Positions 1 to 8,364 of a DNA stretch of 64,000 bases are shown piece after piece. Source of the DNA: Pseudomonas baetica (GTDB lineage Bacteria > Pseudomonadota > Gammaproteobacteria > Pseudomonadales > Pseudomonadaceae); assembly GCF_019733355.1 (NCBI RefSeq), contig NZ_JAIHLQ010000019.1, positions 79,869 through 143,868 on the forward strand, in the 5' to 3' direction. The notes below the pieces were generated by a model. The model did not search any database and had not been told where the DNA came from. It saw only the letters and a program-made list of their open reading frames with translations. The position numbers and the translations under genes were made by a program. Numbering within the stretch: position 1 is the stretch's first letter; every line of letters starts with the position of its first letter.

Positions 1-261
1 CATGACTGGCCGGGCAACGTGCGCGAACTGCGTAACGTCGCCGAACGCTTCGCCCTCGGCTTGCCGGCCTTCAAGAAGTCCGGCGCCAGCAGCGGTAGCC
101 AGGGTCTGGCATTTGCCGAAGCGGTGGAAGCCTTTGAACGCAATCTGCTCAACGACGCGTTGCACCGCAGCGGCGGCAACCTGACCCAGGCCAGTCTGGA
201 ACTGGGAATGGCCAAGACCACGCTGTTCGACAAAGTGAAAAAGTACGGGTTGAGCCACTGA
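1..261 (+). CDS. C-terminal part of a sigma-54-dependent response regulator (NtrC/DctD type)
   Basis: The gene enters from the left edge, so only its last 86 codons are visible. The frame opens with HDWPGNVREL, the end of the AAA+ sigma-54 interaction domain typical of enhancer-binding proteins. A linker and a Fis-type helix-turn-helix follow (GGNLTQASLELGMAKTTLFDKV reading in two parts, ending in KKYGLSH), which binds upstream activating sequences. The Fis segment resembles Pseudomonas DctD, the C4-dicarboxylate uptake regulator, but the receiver domain is outside the window and the ligand cannot be judged. The stop overlaps the next start by one base (TGATG), so translation of glpM is probably coupled. 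Confidence 0.85.
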   Translation, partial: HDWPGNVRELRNVAERFALGLPAFKKSGASSGSQGLAFAEAVEAFERNLLNDALHRSGGNLTQASLELGMAKTTLFDKVKKYGLSH

Positions 262-599
262 TGGATCTGCTACTGAAAGCTGCACTCGGTGCCGCCGTTG
301 TCGTGATTCTGGCGGCGCTGGCCAAGACCAGAAACTATTACATCGCCGGACTGGTGCCGCTGTTTCCGACGTTCGCCTTGATTGCGCATTACATCGTCGG
401 CAAGGGGCGATCGGTCGATGACCTGAAGACCACGATCGTGTTCGGCATGTGGTCGATCATTCCTTACTTCGTGTATCTGGCGACGTTGTATGTGATGGTC
501 GATCGAATGCGCCTGGAGGCTTCGCTGGCGGTCGCGGCGGTGGCGTGGTTGATGGCGGCGACGGTGTTGGTGACCGTTTGGGTGCGCCTTCACAGCTAA
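261..599 (+). CDS. glpM: GlpM family inner-membrane protein
   Basis: This 112-residue protein is almost entirely hydrophobic, with about four membrane helices. It carries the conserved family stretch AKTRNYYIAGLVPLFPTFAL near residues 21-40, followed by IVFGMWSIIPYF. GlpM of P. aeruginosa was described as a small membrane protein influencing alginate production; its biochemical role is not established. The start overlaps the stop of the sigma-54 regulator by one base. A GC-rich hairpin follows the stop. Recognition rests on the family sequence pattern; function is not inferred further. Confidence 0.85.
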   Translation: MDLLLKAALGAAVVVILAALAKTRNYYIAGLVPLFPTFALIAHYIVGKGRSVDDLKTTIVFGMWSIIPYFVYLATLYVMVDRMRLEASLAVAAVAWLMAATVLVTVWVRLHS

Positions 600-617
600 G
601 ATCAAAGCCTGTCAGCC

Positions 618-636
618 CCTCTCCCTCCGGGAGAGG
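618..636. terminator. GC-rich hairpin between convergent genes
   Basis: CCTCTCCC and GGGAGAGG form an 8-bp perfect stem with a 3-base loop, lying between the ends of glpM and the leftward DsbA-family gene. There is no clear T run, so it may be a REP-type or processing hairpin rather than a classical intrinsic terminator. Confidence 0.45.
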
Positions 637-661
637 TCTTCAGCGAGGGGCTCGTCGCTCA

Positions 662-1327
662 TCAGTTGACTGTGCCACCCTTGGACTCGGCCATGATCTG
701 CCGGATCGCCCCGACAAAGGTCTCCACCGGCTGCCCGCCCGTCACCGCGTACTGACCGTTGAACACAACGGTTGGCACCGAACTCACCCCGCGCTGCAGC
801 CATACCTGCTCTTCTTCGCGCACCGGCCCGACAAACTCGTCCGACGCCAGAATCACCTCGGCGCGTTGCCGATCCAGCCCGACACCTTCAGCAATCTGCG
901 CCAATTGCGCGTGATCCGACGGATTACCGCCATCAGTGAAATACGCCTTGAACAACGCCTCCTTGAACGGCAACTGCAAACCCTCCAGCCCCGCCCAATG
1001 CAGCAAGCGGTGGGCATCGAAGGTGTTGTAGATCCGGCTGTTGCCATCGGTGCGAAAGGCAAACCCCAGCTCAGCGCCACGGGCACGGATGGCTTCGCGA
1101 TTTTTCTGCGACTGCTCCGGGGTCGAACCGTATTTTTCCTGGATATGCTCGGCGATGTTCTGCCCGCCGGGGCCCATTTTCGGATTCAGCTCGAACGGCT
1201 GGAAATGAATCTCTGCCTGCACTTCGTTGCGCAGGATTTCAAGCGCCTGCAACAAGCCATACAGACCGACGACGCACCATGGGCAGGACACGTCGCTGAC
1301 AAAATCGATTTTCAGAGTGGAATTCAT
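662..1327 (-). CDS. DsbA-family (FrnE-like) thiol oxidoreductase, cytoplasmic
   Basis: The product is about 221 residues. CPWC lies at residues 15-18 immediately after the first beta strand (KIDFVSDVS), as in the FrnE/2-hydroxychromene-2-carboxylate isomerase branch of the thioredoxin fold. A cis-proline-type motif SVPTVVFNGQYAV lies near the C-terminus, after a long helical insertion. There is no signal peptide, so it acts in the cytoplasm, probably as a dithiol-disulfide oxidoreductase of unknown partner. The start was chosen at MNSTLKI because GAGGTGG sits just upstream; further-upstream in-frame starts run into the REP-like repeat. Confidence 0.85.
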   Translation of the reverse strand: MNSTLKIDFVSDVSCPWCVVGLYGLLQALEILRNEVQAEIHFQPFELNPKMGPGGQNIAEHIQEKYGSTPEQSQKNREAIRARGAELGFAFRTDGNSRIYNTFDAHRLLHWAGLEGLQLPFKEALFKAYFTDGGNPSDHAQLAQIAEGVGLDRQRAEVILASDEFVGPVREEEQVWLQRGVSSVPTVVFNGQYAVTGGQPVETFVGAIRQIMAESKGGTVN

Positions 1328-1396
1328 GAGCCACCTCACGCCGCAAAACCCAGACGATACACCTGTCCGGTCTTGCGGCGACAGTGCTGGCCCTTT

Positions 1397-1457
1397 CGGG
1401 AGCAAGCCCCCTCCCACATTGGCAATGCGTTCCCCTTTGGGAGGGAGCTTGCTCCCG
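1397..1457. repeat. Paired REP-like inverted repeat
   Basis: CGGGAGCAAGCCCCCTCCCA and its near-inverse TGGGAGGGAGCTTGCTCCCG flank a short spacer. This is the common intergenic repeat of fluorescent pseudomonads; related arms occur at 59548-59637, and a half copy near 62229. Confidence 0.8.
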
Positions 1458-1480
1458 GAGGGGGCCCCGCGAAACCTCAG

Positions 1481-2515
1481 CTACAACAGATTCCCCGCCG
1501 CCACCGGTTCGATCTGCGCCCAATGCGACGCGTCCTCACGATGCGCCTGCAAATACGGCAACACCGCCGCCAGCAATGGCGCCTTGAACGCCTCCTGAAA
1601 CCGGTGGGCCAATCCCGGAATCAGTTTCAACTGACTGCCACGAATATGCGCCGCCAGGTGCACGCCGTGCATCACCGGCAACAACGGATCAGCCGTGCCA
1701 TGCACCACCAGCGTTGGCACGCGCAGTTGATTGAGCAGCGCCACCCGGCTCGGCTCGGCCAGGATCGCCATGATCTGCCGCTTCACGCCTTCGGGATTGA
1801 ACGCCCGGTCATAGGACACCGCCGCCTGATGCAACAACGCCTGCCGATCATCGGTGACCGAAGGGCTGCCCAGCGCCGCCAGCAAATCCGCCTGTTGTTC
1901 CAATGCCACTTCACGGTTCGGTGCGCTGCGCCGCGACAATAGTTGCACCAATGCTGCACTCGGCGCCGGCAAACCTTCAGCGCCGGAGCTGGTCATGATC
2001 AGCGTCAGGCTTTCCACCCGCTGCGGCACCATGGCGGCGATGTGCTGGGCGATCATCCCGCCCATGCTCGCGCCCAGCACATGGAATTGCTCGATGTGCA
2101 GCGCATCCATCAAACCCAGTGAATCCTCGGCCATGTCGGTCAGGCTGTAAGGCGCCGCCACCGGCAGACCGAGTTTGTAACGCAGCACTTCAAAGGTCAG
2201 GTTGGCCTCCGCTGGTGCCTGCCGCCAGGTCGACAAGCCGACATCGCGGTTGTCATAGCGGATCACTCGAAAGCCCTGCTGACACAGCGCCACCACCACC
2301 TCATCCGGCCAATGAATCAATTGCCCGCCCAGGCCCATCACCAGCAACAGCGCCGGGTCGGAGGCACGACCGATGCTCTGGTAAGCAAGGCTTACCTGCG
2401 CCAGATCAACCCGCTCGGTCGGCACATTCACATCGCAACGCGACGCCGCAGATGCCGGTAAACCGAACAAAAGCGCGGCCAACATGGCCGCGACTGATAG
2501 AAAAACCTTGTACAT
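1481..2515 (-). CDS. Exported alpha/beta hydrolase
   Basis: The product is 344 residues. It begins with a signal peptide (hydrophobic residues 4-18, then PASAAS). The fold is recognisable from the oxyanion region MGLGGQLIHWP near residues 60-70, the strand-helix RVIRYDNRDVGLS, and the nucleophile elbow GASMGG with Ser150. TADPLLPV supplies the likely acid region and GLAHRF the catalytic histidine. Substrate is unknown; the family includes esterases and epoxide hydrolase-like enzymes. The start MYKVF was chosen because it gives a proper signal peptide; longer in-frame extensions add a charged stretch ahead of it. The gene is divergent from the giant toxin-like gene to its right. Confidence 0.85.
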   Translation of the reverse strand: MYKVFLSVAAMLAALLFGLPASAASRCDVNVPTERVDLAQVSLAYQSIGRASDPALLLVMGLGGQLIHWPDEVVVALCQQGFRVIRYDNRDVGLSTWRQAPAEANLTFEVLRYKLGLPVAAPYSLTDMAEDSLGLMDALHIEQFHVLGASMGGMIAQHIAAMVPQRVESLTLIMTSSGAEGLPAPSAALVQLLSRRSAPNREVALEQQADLLAALGSPSVTDDRQALLHQAAVSYDRAFNPEGVKRQIMAILAEPSRVALLNQLRVPTLVVHGTADPLLPVMHGVHLAAHIRGSQLKLIPGLAHRFQEAFKAPLLAAVLPYLQAHREDASHWAQIEPVAAGNLL

Positions 2516-2721
2516 GAAAAACACCGAAACGCAGAACCCCAGTAGAGCGCGAGTCTGATGAAGTTTGTACAAGCGCGCTGCCACAGTTCGATGACAGTTT
2601 GATGAAGAGTGCTGAGCGGTCGTCAATGCCATAACTATCTACCGCCATGGTGCTTCGCGATCCCTCTTAAATGGCTTGCTCAAGGAGTGGAACCGCCGCT
2701 CCCATTGCGAGATATGCCGCC

Positions 2722-5700
2722 ATGCCCGATAGCCTTTTCCCCAATCTGCCTTACCCGCCACCGCTGGCGCTGCCCCCCGCCGCCCCACTGCCCAAACATC
2801 TTGATGACAGCCTGTTGCAGCAGGCCACGGCCCGCTGGCGCGAAAGCAGCCAAGGCTTGCGCGAATTGGTTGCCGCGACGCCTGCACTGCGCGACTCGAT
2901 CAATGAACTGTTGCGCCAACAACTGAATCTTGATGGCGAGCACGCCGGCCTGCGCTCGACCGCCACGGATACCCAGCCAGAACGTTTTGTCTGCCTCACC
3001 GATGCCTGTGCTTTTGTCTTGCAACACCCGACGCTGGAGGCGACGGTCGATCTGCACAGCCGGGTGACCGGCGTGCCTGTGGCTCATCCGCTGGCCACCT
3101 TGAAGCCGCTGCAAATGCTCGAACTGCTCAAGGCCATGAGCACCGAACAGGCGCACCAGGCTCGTTGGTTGAGTTTTTGGGACGCGCGCGCGCGCGGCAC
3201 CCCAGTGACTCAACGCGAACGGGCAATCCAGCTTTACCGTGATCACTTCGAAGCCACAGCCCAGGTGGCATTCGCCCGCAGGACCCTGACCGCAGAACAA
3301 CTCAAACCGTTGCAACAGATCATCGATACCCGCACCGGGGTACTGACACTGGACGGTCAGCCCATCCACACGGAACAACTGGCGCTGCTGCTGAGCAATA
3401 ACAGCAAAGTCAAACTCAAAGGCGCGTGGGTCATCAGCGTGGGCGATCCGGCCAAAGCCAGTCCTTTGCTGTATCTGCCCTCCCGCCCTGTTGCCATCCA
3501 GGCGTTCAGCACACGCCAAGTCCTGGAAGACTGGCTGACCGGCCAGGCGCTTGTCCCGACCGGTTTGCCAACCAAGGACCTGCGCTTTGTCTACAGCGCC
3601 GCCACCGACCCAATGATTACCGGCTCAAGCGACCTGTTTGCCGATCGCCAACAGGCTCAGATCAGCGCGTTACGCAACGCCAACCACGGCAAGCCCGGGC
3701 TGATGGCGCATGGCGCGCAATCGCTTGTTCAGGCAGACCTGCTCGATAGCCAGCGCCGCAAAGCGATCATCGTGGCGTTGCCGCCAAACCCGGTACCTGC
3801 ACAACTCGATATCGAAACCGACGAACAGTCGCTGTTCGGCAGCCTGCGTGCAGCAATCCCGTTGTCGGTGCGACATGCGGCGCTGAAACGAGCGCGCGAC
3901 GCACTCGATGCATTGCTGGAAACCGACGGCACGGGACATCGTCAGCAAGAGTGCAAAGACGCACTCAAAGCCCTGGAAGCAGCAGAAAAAACCTGCGACA
4001 CGGCCGCGACGGCCCTGCTGTATCGAGCGCGACCACAGGACCTGAGCACGTTCAATACAGCGTTCAATCAGATTCATCAGGCGCACAAGGACGGCTTGCA
4101 CGCCGAGGCAACAGTGCAATTGGCACTGGGTCAGCTCGATAGCGCTGAGCACAATCTGCTCAAGGCGATTCTGGACACGCCCCTCGCAGCCGAACGCGAT
4201 GCTGATCTCACGGTTGCCAGCCTGACCCTGACAATGACTGAAACGTCTGACCAGACCGCCACCACTCAGACCGAAACACTCAAGGGCCCGCTTGTTGTGA
4301 TGCGGCAAGCCGCGCTTCTCGACGCAGACTCGACAGGCAGTGTGTTGCTTTACTGGCCCGGCAGTGGCGGCGGCTTGCAACGCTTTGCCAATCGCCGCGA
4401 ACTGGAACGCGAGGTCTTCAAGATCCAGGAAAAGGACCCCGAACTGGCACTGCTGTTGAACCGGATCGACACCGATCCCCTGCACTTGAGCCTTGATGCG
4501 CAGATCAGCGAGTTCGAGTCGAACGCCACCGCACTGCGTGGCCGCAGCGAACACGCCGACAAGCTGGAAATCCTGCGTAAACGCACCCTCGCCGCCTTGC
4601 AGGTGCCGGTCAACGCCGCGCGCAACCTGACCTTCGCTCATGTGCTGGAGCAGGATCGCAGCGACACGCTCGCCACCCGTCTGCCAGGCTGGCTCAAGCA
4701 CCTGTCCGAGACAGACCGAGGCGCACTCAAGGACCTGATCCAGCGCTTTATTTCGGCGATGCACCGCAGCCATAAACAACTGGCGCTGGCGCTGGAATCG
4801 CGAGACGAATTCACCCGCAAACATTTGCTGAAGCGACTGGGCGATGATTTTTCGATCAAGGGCGATTTCGAGGTGACGCTCGACCTGCCCGAGTCTGTGA
4901 AATACGAAAAACGCTTCAAGCCCGCCCCGGGACATTCCGGTTATGAACTGGTGATGGTGCCCAGTACCGCCCGCAGCAAAATGCCCCTGGTGGAGTTTGC
5001 TCAGCTCAACATCGACAACACCCCGTCCATGCAACTCGAACCGCTTTCGTTGCGTTTGAATTTCGTCCAGACCGAAGTCACCTCCACCGATGCCACCGAA
5101 CGCCAGACGCTGGAGGACGGCATTACCTTTGCGTACCTCAAACGTGTCATTCCGGAACTGGATCTGCCCAACGCCTACGAAAAACTCATTCGCGATACCT
5201 TCACAGGGTCGGTGGATGAGTCCGCTTATGTCCGCGAACATCGCCGCGAATGCCTGATCGAGCCCTGGCAGATCATGCTCAAACTGCAAGGTGAATTCGC
5301 CCATCTGCAAAAGCAGATCAGCCTGGACGAGTTGCAGATTCTGAACATTGCCATCGACGCCCACACCGCTGAAGCCTGGCATGCCGATAACAAACGTGTG
5401 GTGATCCGCCCGGCCTATCTGAGCGCGGGTGGCAAGGACACGCACAACGAGGGCCCCGCGACATTGTCCGGGGTGACCTTCATTGAAGAGCAAGTCAGCG
5501 GCACGACCTTGCTGTATCTGCCCGACAGCCCCGATGAACGATTTCTGCGCCGTTACGACAACCTGGAAGCCGCCCGCCTGGGCCTGTACACGCTGTGTCA
5601 GACAGACAAGTGGACCTCTTATCTGGCCGGCCGGGCATTGCAAGGCACCGTGCGGGCACATGAAGGCCGGATTGCGCAGGCCTTGCTCAAGCGTTTTGAC

Positions 5701-8292
5701 GCCATTATCGGCGTCGGCGTGCGCTGGCCGGCCACGACTTCGTTTGCTGCCCATCTGCTCGATGCGCACATGGGCCGATTGATCGAAGCGCATCGTTCGA
5801 CCTCACGCTCCAACGATGCGTTGTACATGGAGCGTTATGCCCTGAAAGGGCCGCGAGCATTCAACTACATCAAAATGGCCTTGGGCATGTTGCCTTTCAT
5901 CGGCAGCGCTCTGGCGCTCTACGATGCCTGGACGGCGGCGAATCAGGCCGTGGCGGCTTTTTTGCGCGCAGACGTGGGTGACGGCTTGGCGGAAATCGAG
6001 TCGGTACTGGTGTCATTGATTGACGCTGCCATGGACCTGTTACCCGGTGAAGTGGTGTTTTCGGGAGTCTCGCGCGGGGTTCGCTCATTGGTGCGGGCAC
6101 GCCAGGCCCGAGCACTGGCGACCTCGGCGGCGGCGATGCACAGGTCTTCGCGGCGTCAGGCCCGCCACTTGATCGCGCGTTTTGCCGGCTACGAGTATCA
6201 ACGTCCGATTTCCCTGGCCGGGCTGGAGCCGGGAACCAGCGGCCTTTATCGCGGCGTTTACCGCCACGCCGACGGTGACTTCATCGTACGTCAGGGGCGG
6301 ATTTATGAAGTTCAGCCCAGCACCGATTCACGCAATTGGCGATTGCGTGGCACCTCGCAAAAAACCTACAAACAACCCATCGCCCTGGACGAAACCGGCC
6401 AGTGGGATACCTGGTTCGGCGTGTATGGCACCACCCTGGAAGGCGGCGTGCTCGGCGGCGGCAACGTCATCGGACATCTGGCCGATGCGCTTGATCCGCT
6501 CTGGCCAGACCCCATTCGACAACGACTGCCGCAATGGTGGGCCAGCCGTACGTTTCGCCGCCATCATCAATTGACTCTGGCGGTTGACGACCTGGCCGAC
6601 CAACTCCAGGCCCGGGGAGCGATCAGCGATGCCTTGATCAACAAATACGCTAGCGCCTCGGTGGCGGATCGAGCGGTCCTGCAACCGGCTGTCGAAGCCG
6701 CCTGTGTCGGCGATATCCAATTAGCGAGCAAACGCTATCAGACACTGGTTGAGCTGATGCCACTGACCCATGGCAACAAGCAACGGACTTTGATCGAAAT
6801 GCAGAGCAAGACCGCATGGTTGATCACTGACCGGCACAGGCGCCGCGCGTTGCACCTTTCATACAGAGCCAAAGCCTTGTCAGAAAGAATCAAAGTGCTG
6901 AGTGATGCGATGGACGATCTACTGCCCGACACGCTTCACCAACGGTTGATGATGCTCGAAGAAACCCGCACGTTGCGTGTACAGATGGTGCAATTGCTGG
7001 AGCAGATGGAGGCGCTCAGGGGGCATGTCAACCTCTGGTATGACCGCATCCGCGTCAGAGCGGACAAACAACACATGATCCACCTGGTCGAGGAGCTCAA
7101 TACCAACCACAGCGATGCCAACCTGCTGTATCTGAAAACCTCCCATCGGCTGGAAATGGTCAAGAACTATGGCGGCACGGATGATTTGTCGTGGTTCTAC
7201 CTGTTATCCCAGGCACGCGAACTTCGCGACGATGTTGACCTGGCTTTGTACACGCAGCACAACCTGCCGAACATCATTGCGTCACCGGCCGAACGCAGCC
7301 GGATTCTGCAAAATTGCCTCAACCTGTACTCCCGGTTTCGCCTCGAAATGACGATCTGGACCACCAACTATCCGCAACACTTCCATCTGGATGTGGTTGA
7401 ACCGTTGTTGAGCGGGATCGAACGTTTGGGCGACCGTGCCCGCCGGGGCATCATTGATCCGCCTGCGCCAAGGCGCACAGGGCAGGCAGTGCAGCGGGTC
7501 TTCACCACTGCCGACAATCAGGTGTTGTACGGCGTTGAGCAATGGCATCCGCAGACCCAGGCGCGCCAGTACGTGTTCACCGGGCGCGGGGGATACAAGG
7601 AAATCTGGGAACAAGGCGCCGACGGCAAAATCCGTCTGACGAACCCGCAAAACATTGCGCCCCCCACACCGCCACAGGTGGCGCTCGCCCTCCTTGTAAG
7701 CGATGCGCAACGGCGTCTGGACGCCCAGACAGCCTACCGGGCCACGGTTGAAAGCAATGCCGATCTGGGCATGCTCCCCGTTGATCTGGAACATATGATG
7801 GTCAGTCAGGCCGCCGAGCTGAATCAACGCGCCAACCTGATTCAGGCCAAGTCGGCACAGCACCCGATCATTGAGCAACTGCGCAATAAGGCCGACGAAT
7901 TGATTGTCACCGGCCGATCCATACGCACCCAGCGATCATTGACCAGCCAACAGCCTACCGATGGCATGTTGCAGGATCTTATCGATCACGACGTCGTGGA
8001 GATCCGCAGGGTCAGCCCCCTGCAGAACCTCACCAAAACCCCGAACAAACCAGATCATATGCAGGAGTACGAGATCTGGGACATATCGCTGGACCCTGCA
8101 CAATTGCTTTGGTACGCCCACTTTCACTATCGAAGGCCGAGCGTGCCGTTCAGGGATTTCGAAAAAGCGCATTTGAAACTGCCCGAACACCGCTTTGTCA
8201 CCCGCGCCGAAAACCCCGACCTGCCTGCCGGGCAGATTGGCAGGGGATCGACCATCCTCGATTACTTTTTGATGCTGCCAGACGTTAACTGA
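2722..8292 (+). CDS. Giant dermonecrotic-toxin-domain (DUF6543-like) protein 1
   Basis: About 1856 residues from MPDSLFPN; an in-frame ATG at 2671 would add 17 residues, and neither start has a strong Shine-Dalgarno (AAGGAG at 2682 is far from 2722). No signal peptide. The N-terminal 1000 residues are helical and contain three spaced copies of a module centred on LLYLP or LLYWP followed by a phenylalanine-rich turn. Around residues 1047-1115 there is an amphipathic and hydrophobic helical hairpin (YIKMALGMLPFIGSALALYD and following), then a beta-rich segment (SGLYRGVYR, DFIVRQGRIYEVQ, WDTWFGVYG). The last 550 residues are helical and unrecognised. The architecture matches large Pseudomonas proteins annotated with dermonecrotic toxin domains. 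The hairpin suggests membrane insertion or translocation, with the effector at the C-terminus; activity is not predicted. Confidence 0.7.
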   Translation: MPDSLFPNLPYPPPLALPPAAPLPKHLDDSLLQQATARWRESSQGLRELVAATPALRDSINELLRQQLNLDGEHAGLRSTATDTQPERFVCLTDACAFVLQHPTLEATVDLHSRVTGVPVAHPLATLKPLQMLELLKAMSTEQAHQARWLSFWDARARGTPVTQRERAIQLYRDHFEATAQVAFARRTLTAEQLKPLQQIIDTRTGVLTLDGQPIHTEQLALLLSNNSKVKLKGAWVISVGDPAKASPLLYLPSRPVAIQAFSTRQVLEDWLTGQALVPTGLPTKDLRFVYSAATDPMITGSSDLFADRQQAQISALRNANHGKPGLMAHGAQSLVQADLLDSQRRKAIIVALPPNPVPAQLDIETDEQSLFGSLRAAIPLSVRHAALKRARDALDALLETDGTGHRQQECKDALKALEAAEKTCDTAATALLYRARPQDLSTFNTAFNQIHQAHKDGLHAEATVQLALGQLDSAEHNLLKAILDTPLAAERDADLTVASLTLTMTETSDQTATTQTETLKGPLVVMRQAALLDADSTGSVLLYWPGSGGGLQRFANRRELEREVFKIQEKDPELALLLNRIDTDPLHLSLDAQISEFESNATALRGRSEHADKLEILRKRTLAALQVPVNAARNLTFAHVLEQDRSDTLATRLPGWLKHLSETDRGALKDLIQRFISAMHRSHKQLALALESRDEFTRKHLLKRLGDDFSIKGDFEVTLDLPESVKYEKRFKPAPGHSGYELVMVPSTARSKMPLVEFAQLNIDNTPSMQLEPLSLRLNFVQTEVTSTDATERQTLEDGITFAYLKRVIPELDLPNAYEKLIRDTFTGSVDESAYVREHRRECLIEPWQIMLKLQGEFAHLQKQISLDELQILNIAIDAHTAEAWHADNKRVVIRPAYLSAGGKDTHNEGPATLSGVTFIEEQVSGTTLLYLPDSPDERFLRRYDNLEAARLGLYTLCQTDKWTSYLAGRALQGTVRAHEGRIAQALLKRFDAIIGVGVRWPATTSFAAHLLDAHMGRLIEAHRSTSRSNDALYMERYALKGPRAFNYIKMALGMLPFIGSALALYDAWTAANQAVAAFLRADVGDGLAEIESVLVSLIDAAMDLLPGEVVFSGVSRGVRSLVRARQARALATSAAAMHRSSRRQARHLIARFAGYEYQRPISLAGLEPGTSGLYRGVYRHADGDFIVRQGRIYEVQPSTDSRNWRLRGTSQKTYKQPIALDETGQWDTWFGVYGTTLEGGVLGGGNVIGHLADALDPLWPDPIRQRLPQWWASRTFRRHHQLTLAVDDLADQLQARGAISDALINKYASASVADRAVLQPAVEAACVGDIQLASKRYQTLVELMPLTHGNKQRTLIEMQSKTAWLITDRHRRRALHLSYRAKALSERIKVLSDAMDDLLPDTLHQRLMMLEETRTLRVQMVQLLEQMEALRGHVNLWYDRIRVRADKQHMIHLVEELNTNHSDANLLYLKTSHRLEMVKNYGGTDDLSWFYLLSQARELRDDVDLALYTQHNLPNIIASPAERSRILQNCLNLYSRFRLEMTIWTTNYPQHFHLDVVEPLLSGIERLGDRARRGIIDPPAPRRTGQAVQRVFTTADNQVLYGVEQWHPQTQARQYVFTGRGGYKEIWEQGADGKIRLTNPQNIAPPTPPQVALALLVSDAQRRLDAQTAYRATVESNADLGMLPVDLEHMMVSQAAELNQRANLIQAKSAQHPIIEQLRNKADELIVTGRSIRTQRSLTSQQPTDGMLQDLIDHDVVEIRRVSPLQNLTKTPNKPDHMQEYEIWDISLDPAQLLWYAHFHYRRPSVPFRDFEKAHLKLPEHRFVTRAENPDLPAGQIGRGSTILDYFLMLPDVN

Positions 8293-8312
8293 CGCGGCGG
8301 CAAGGGATGCCT

Positions 8313-8339
8313 GTGGCGAGAGATCGACTCTCTCGCCAC
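8313..8339. terminator. Hairpin between convergent toxin 1 and metE
   Basis: GTGGCGAGAG and CTCTCGCCAC form a perfect 10-bp stem with a 7-base loop, placed between the toxin gene stop and the metE stop. It lacks a T run, but its position suits a shared 3' end. Confidence 0.55.
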
Positions 8340-8364
8340 GCAGGCTTTCGATCACCCCGAGCGC

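Noticed and set aside
3670..5793. Long frame antisense to toxin 1
   Set aside because: It is antisense to a continuous toxin coding frame, has no family motifs and no ribosome site.
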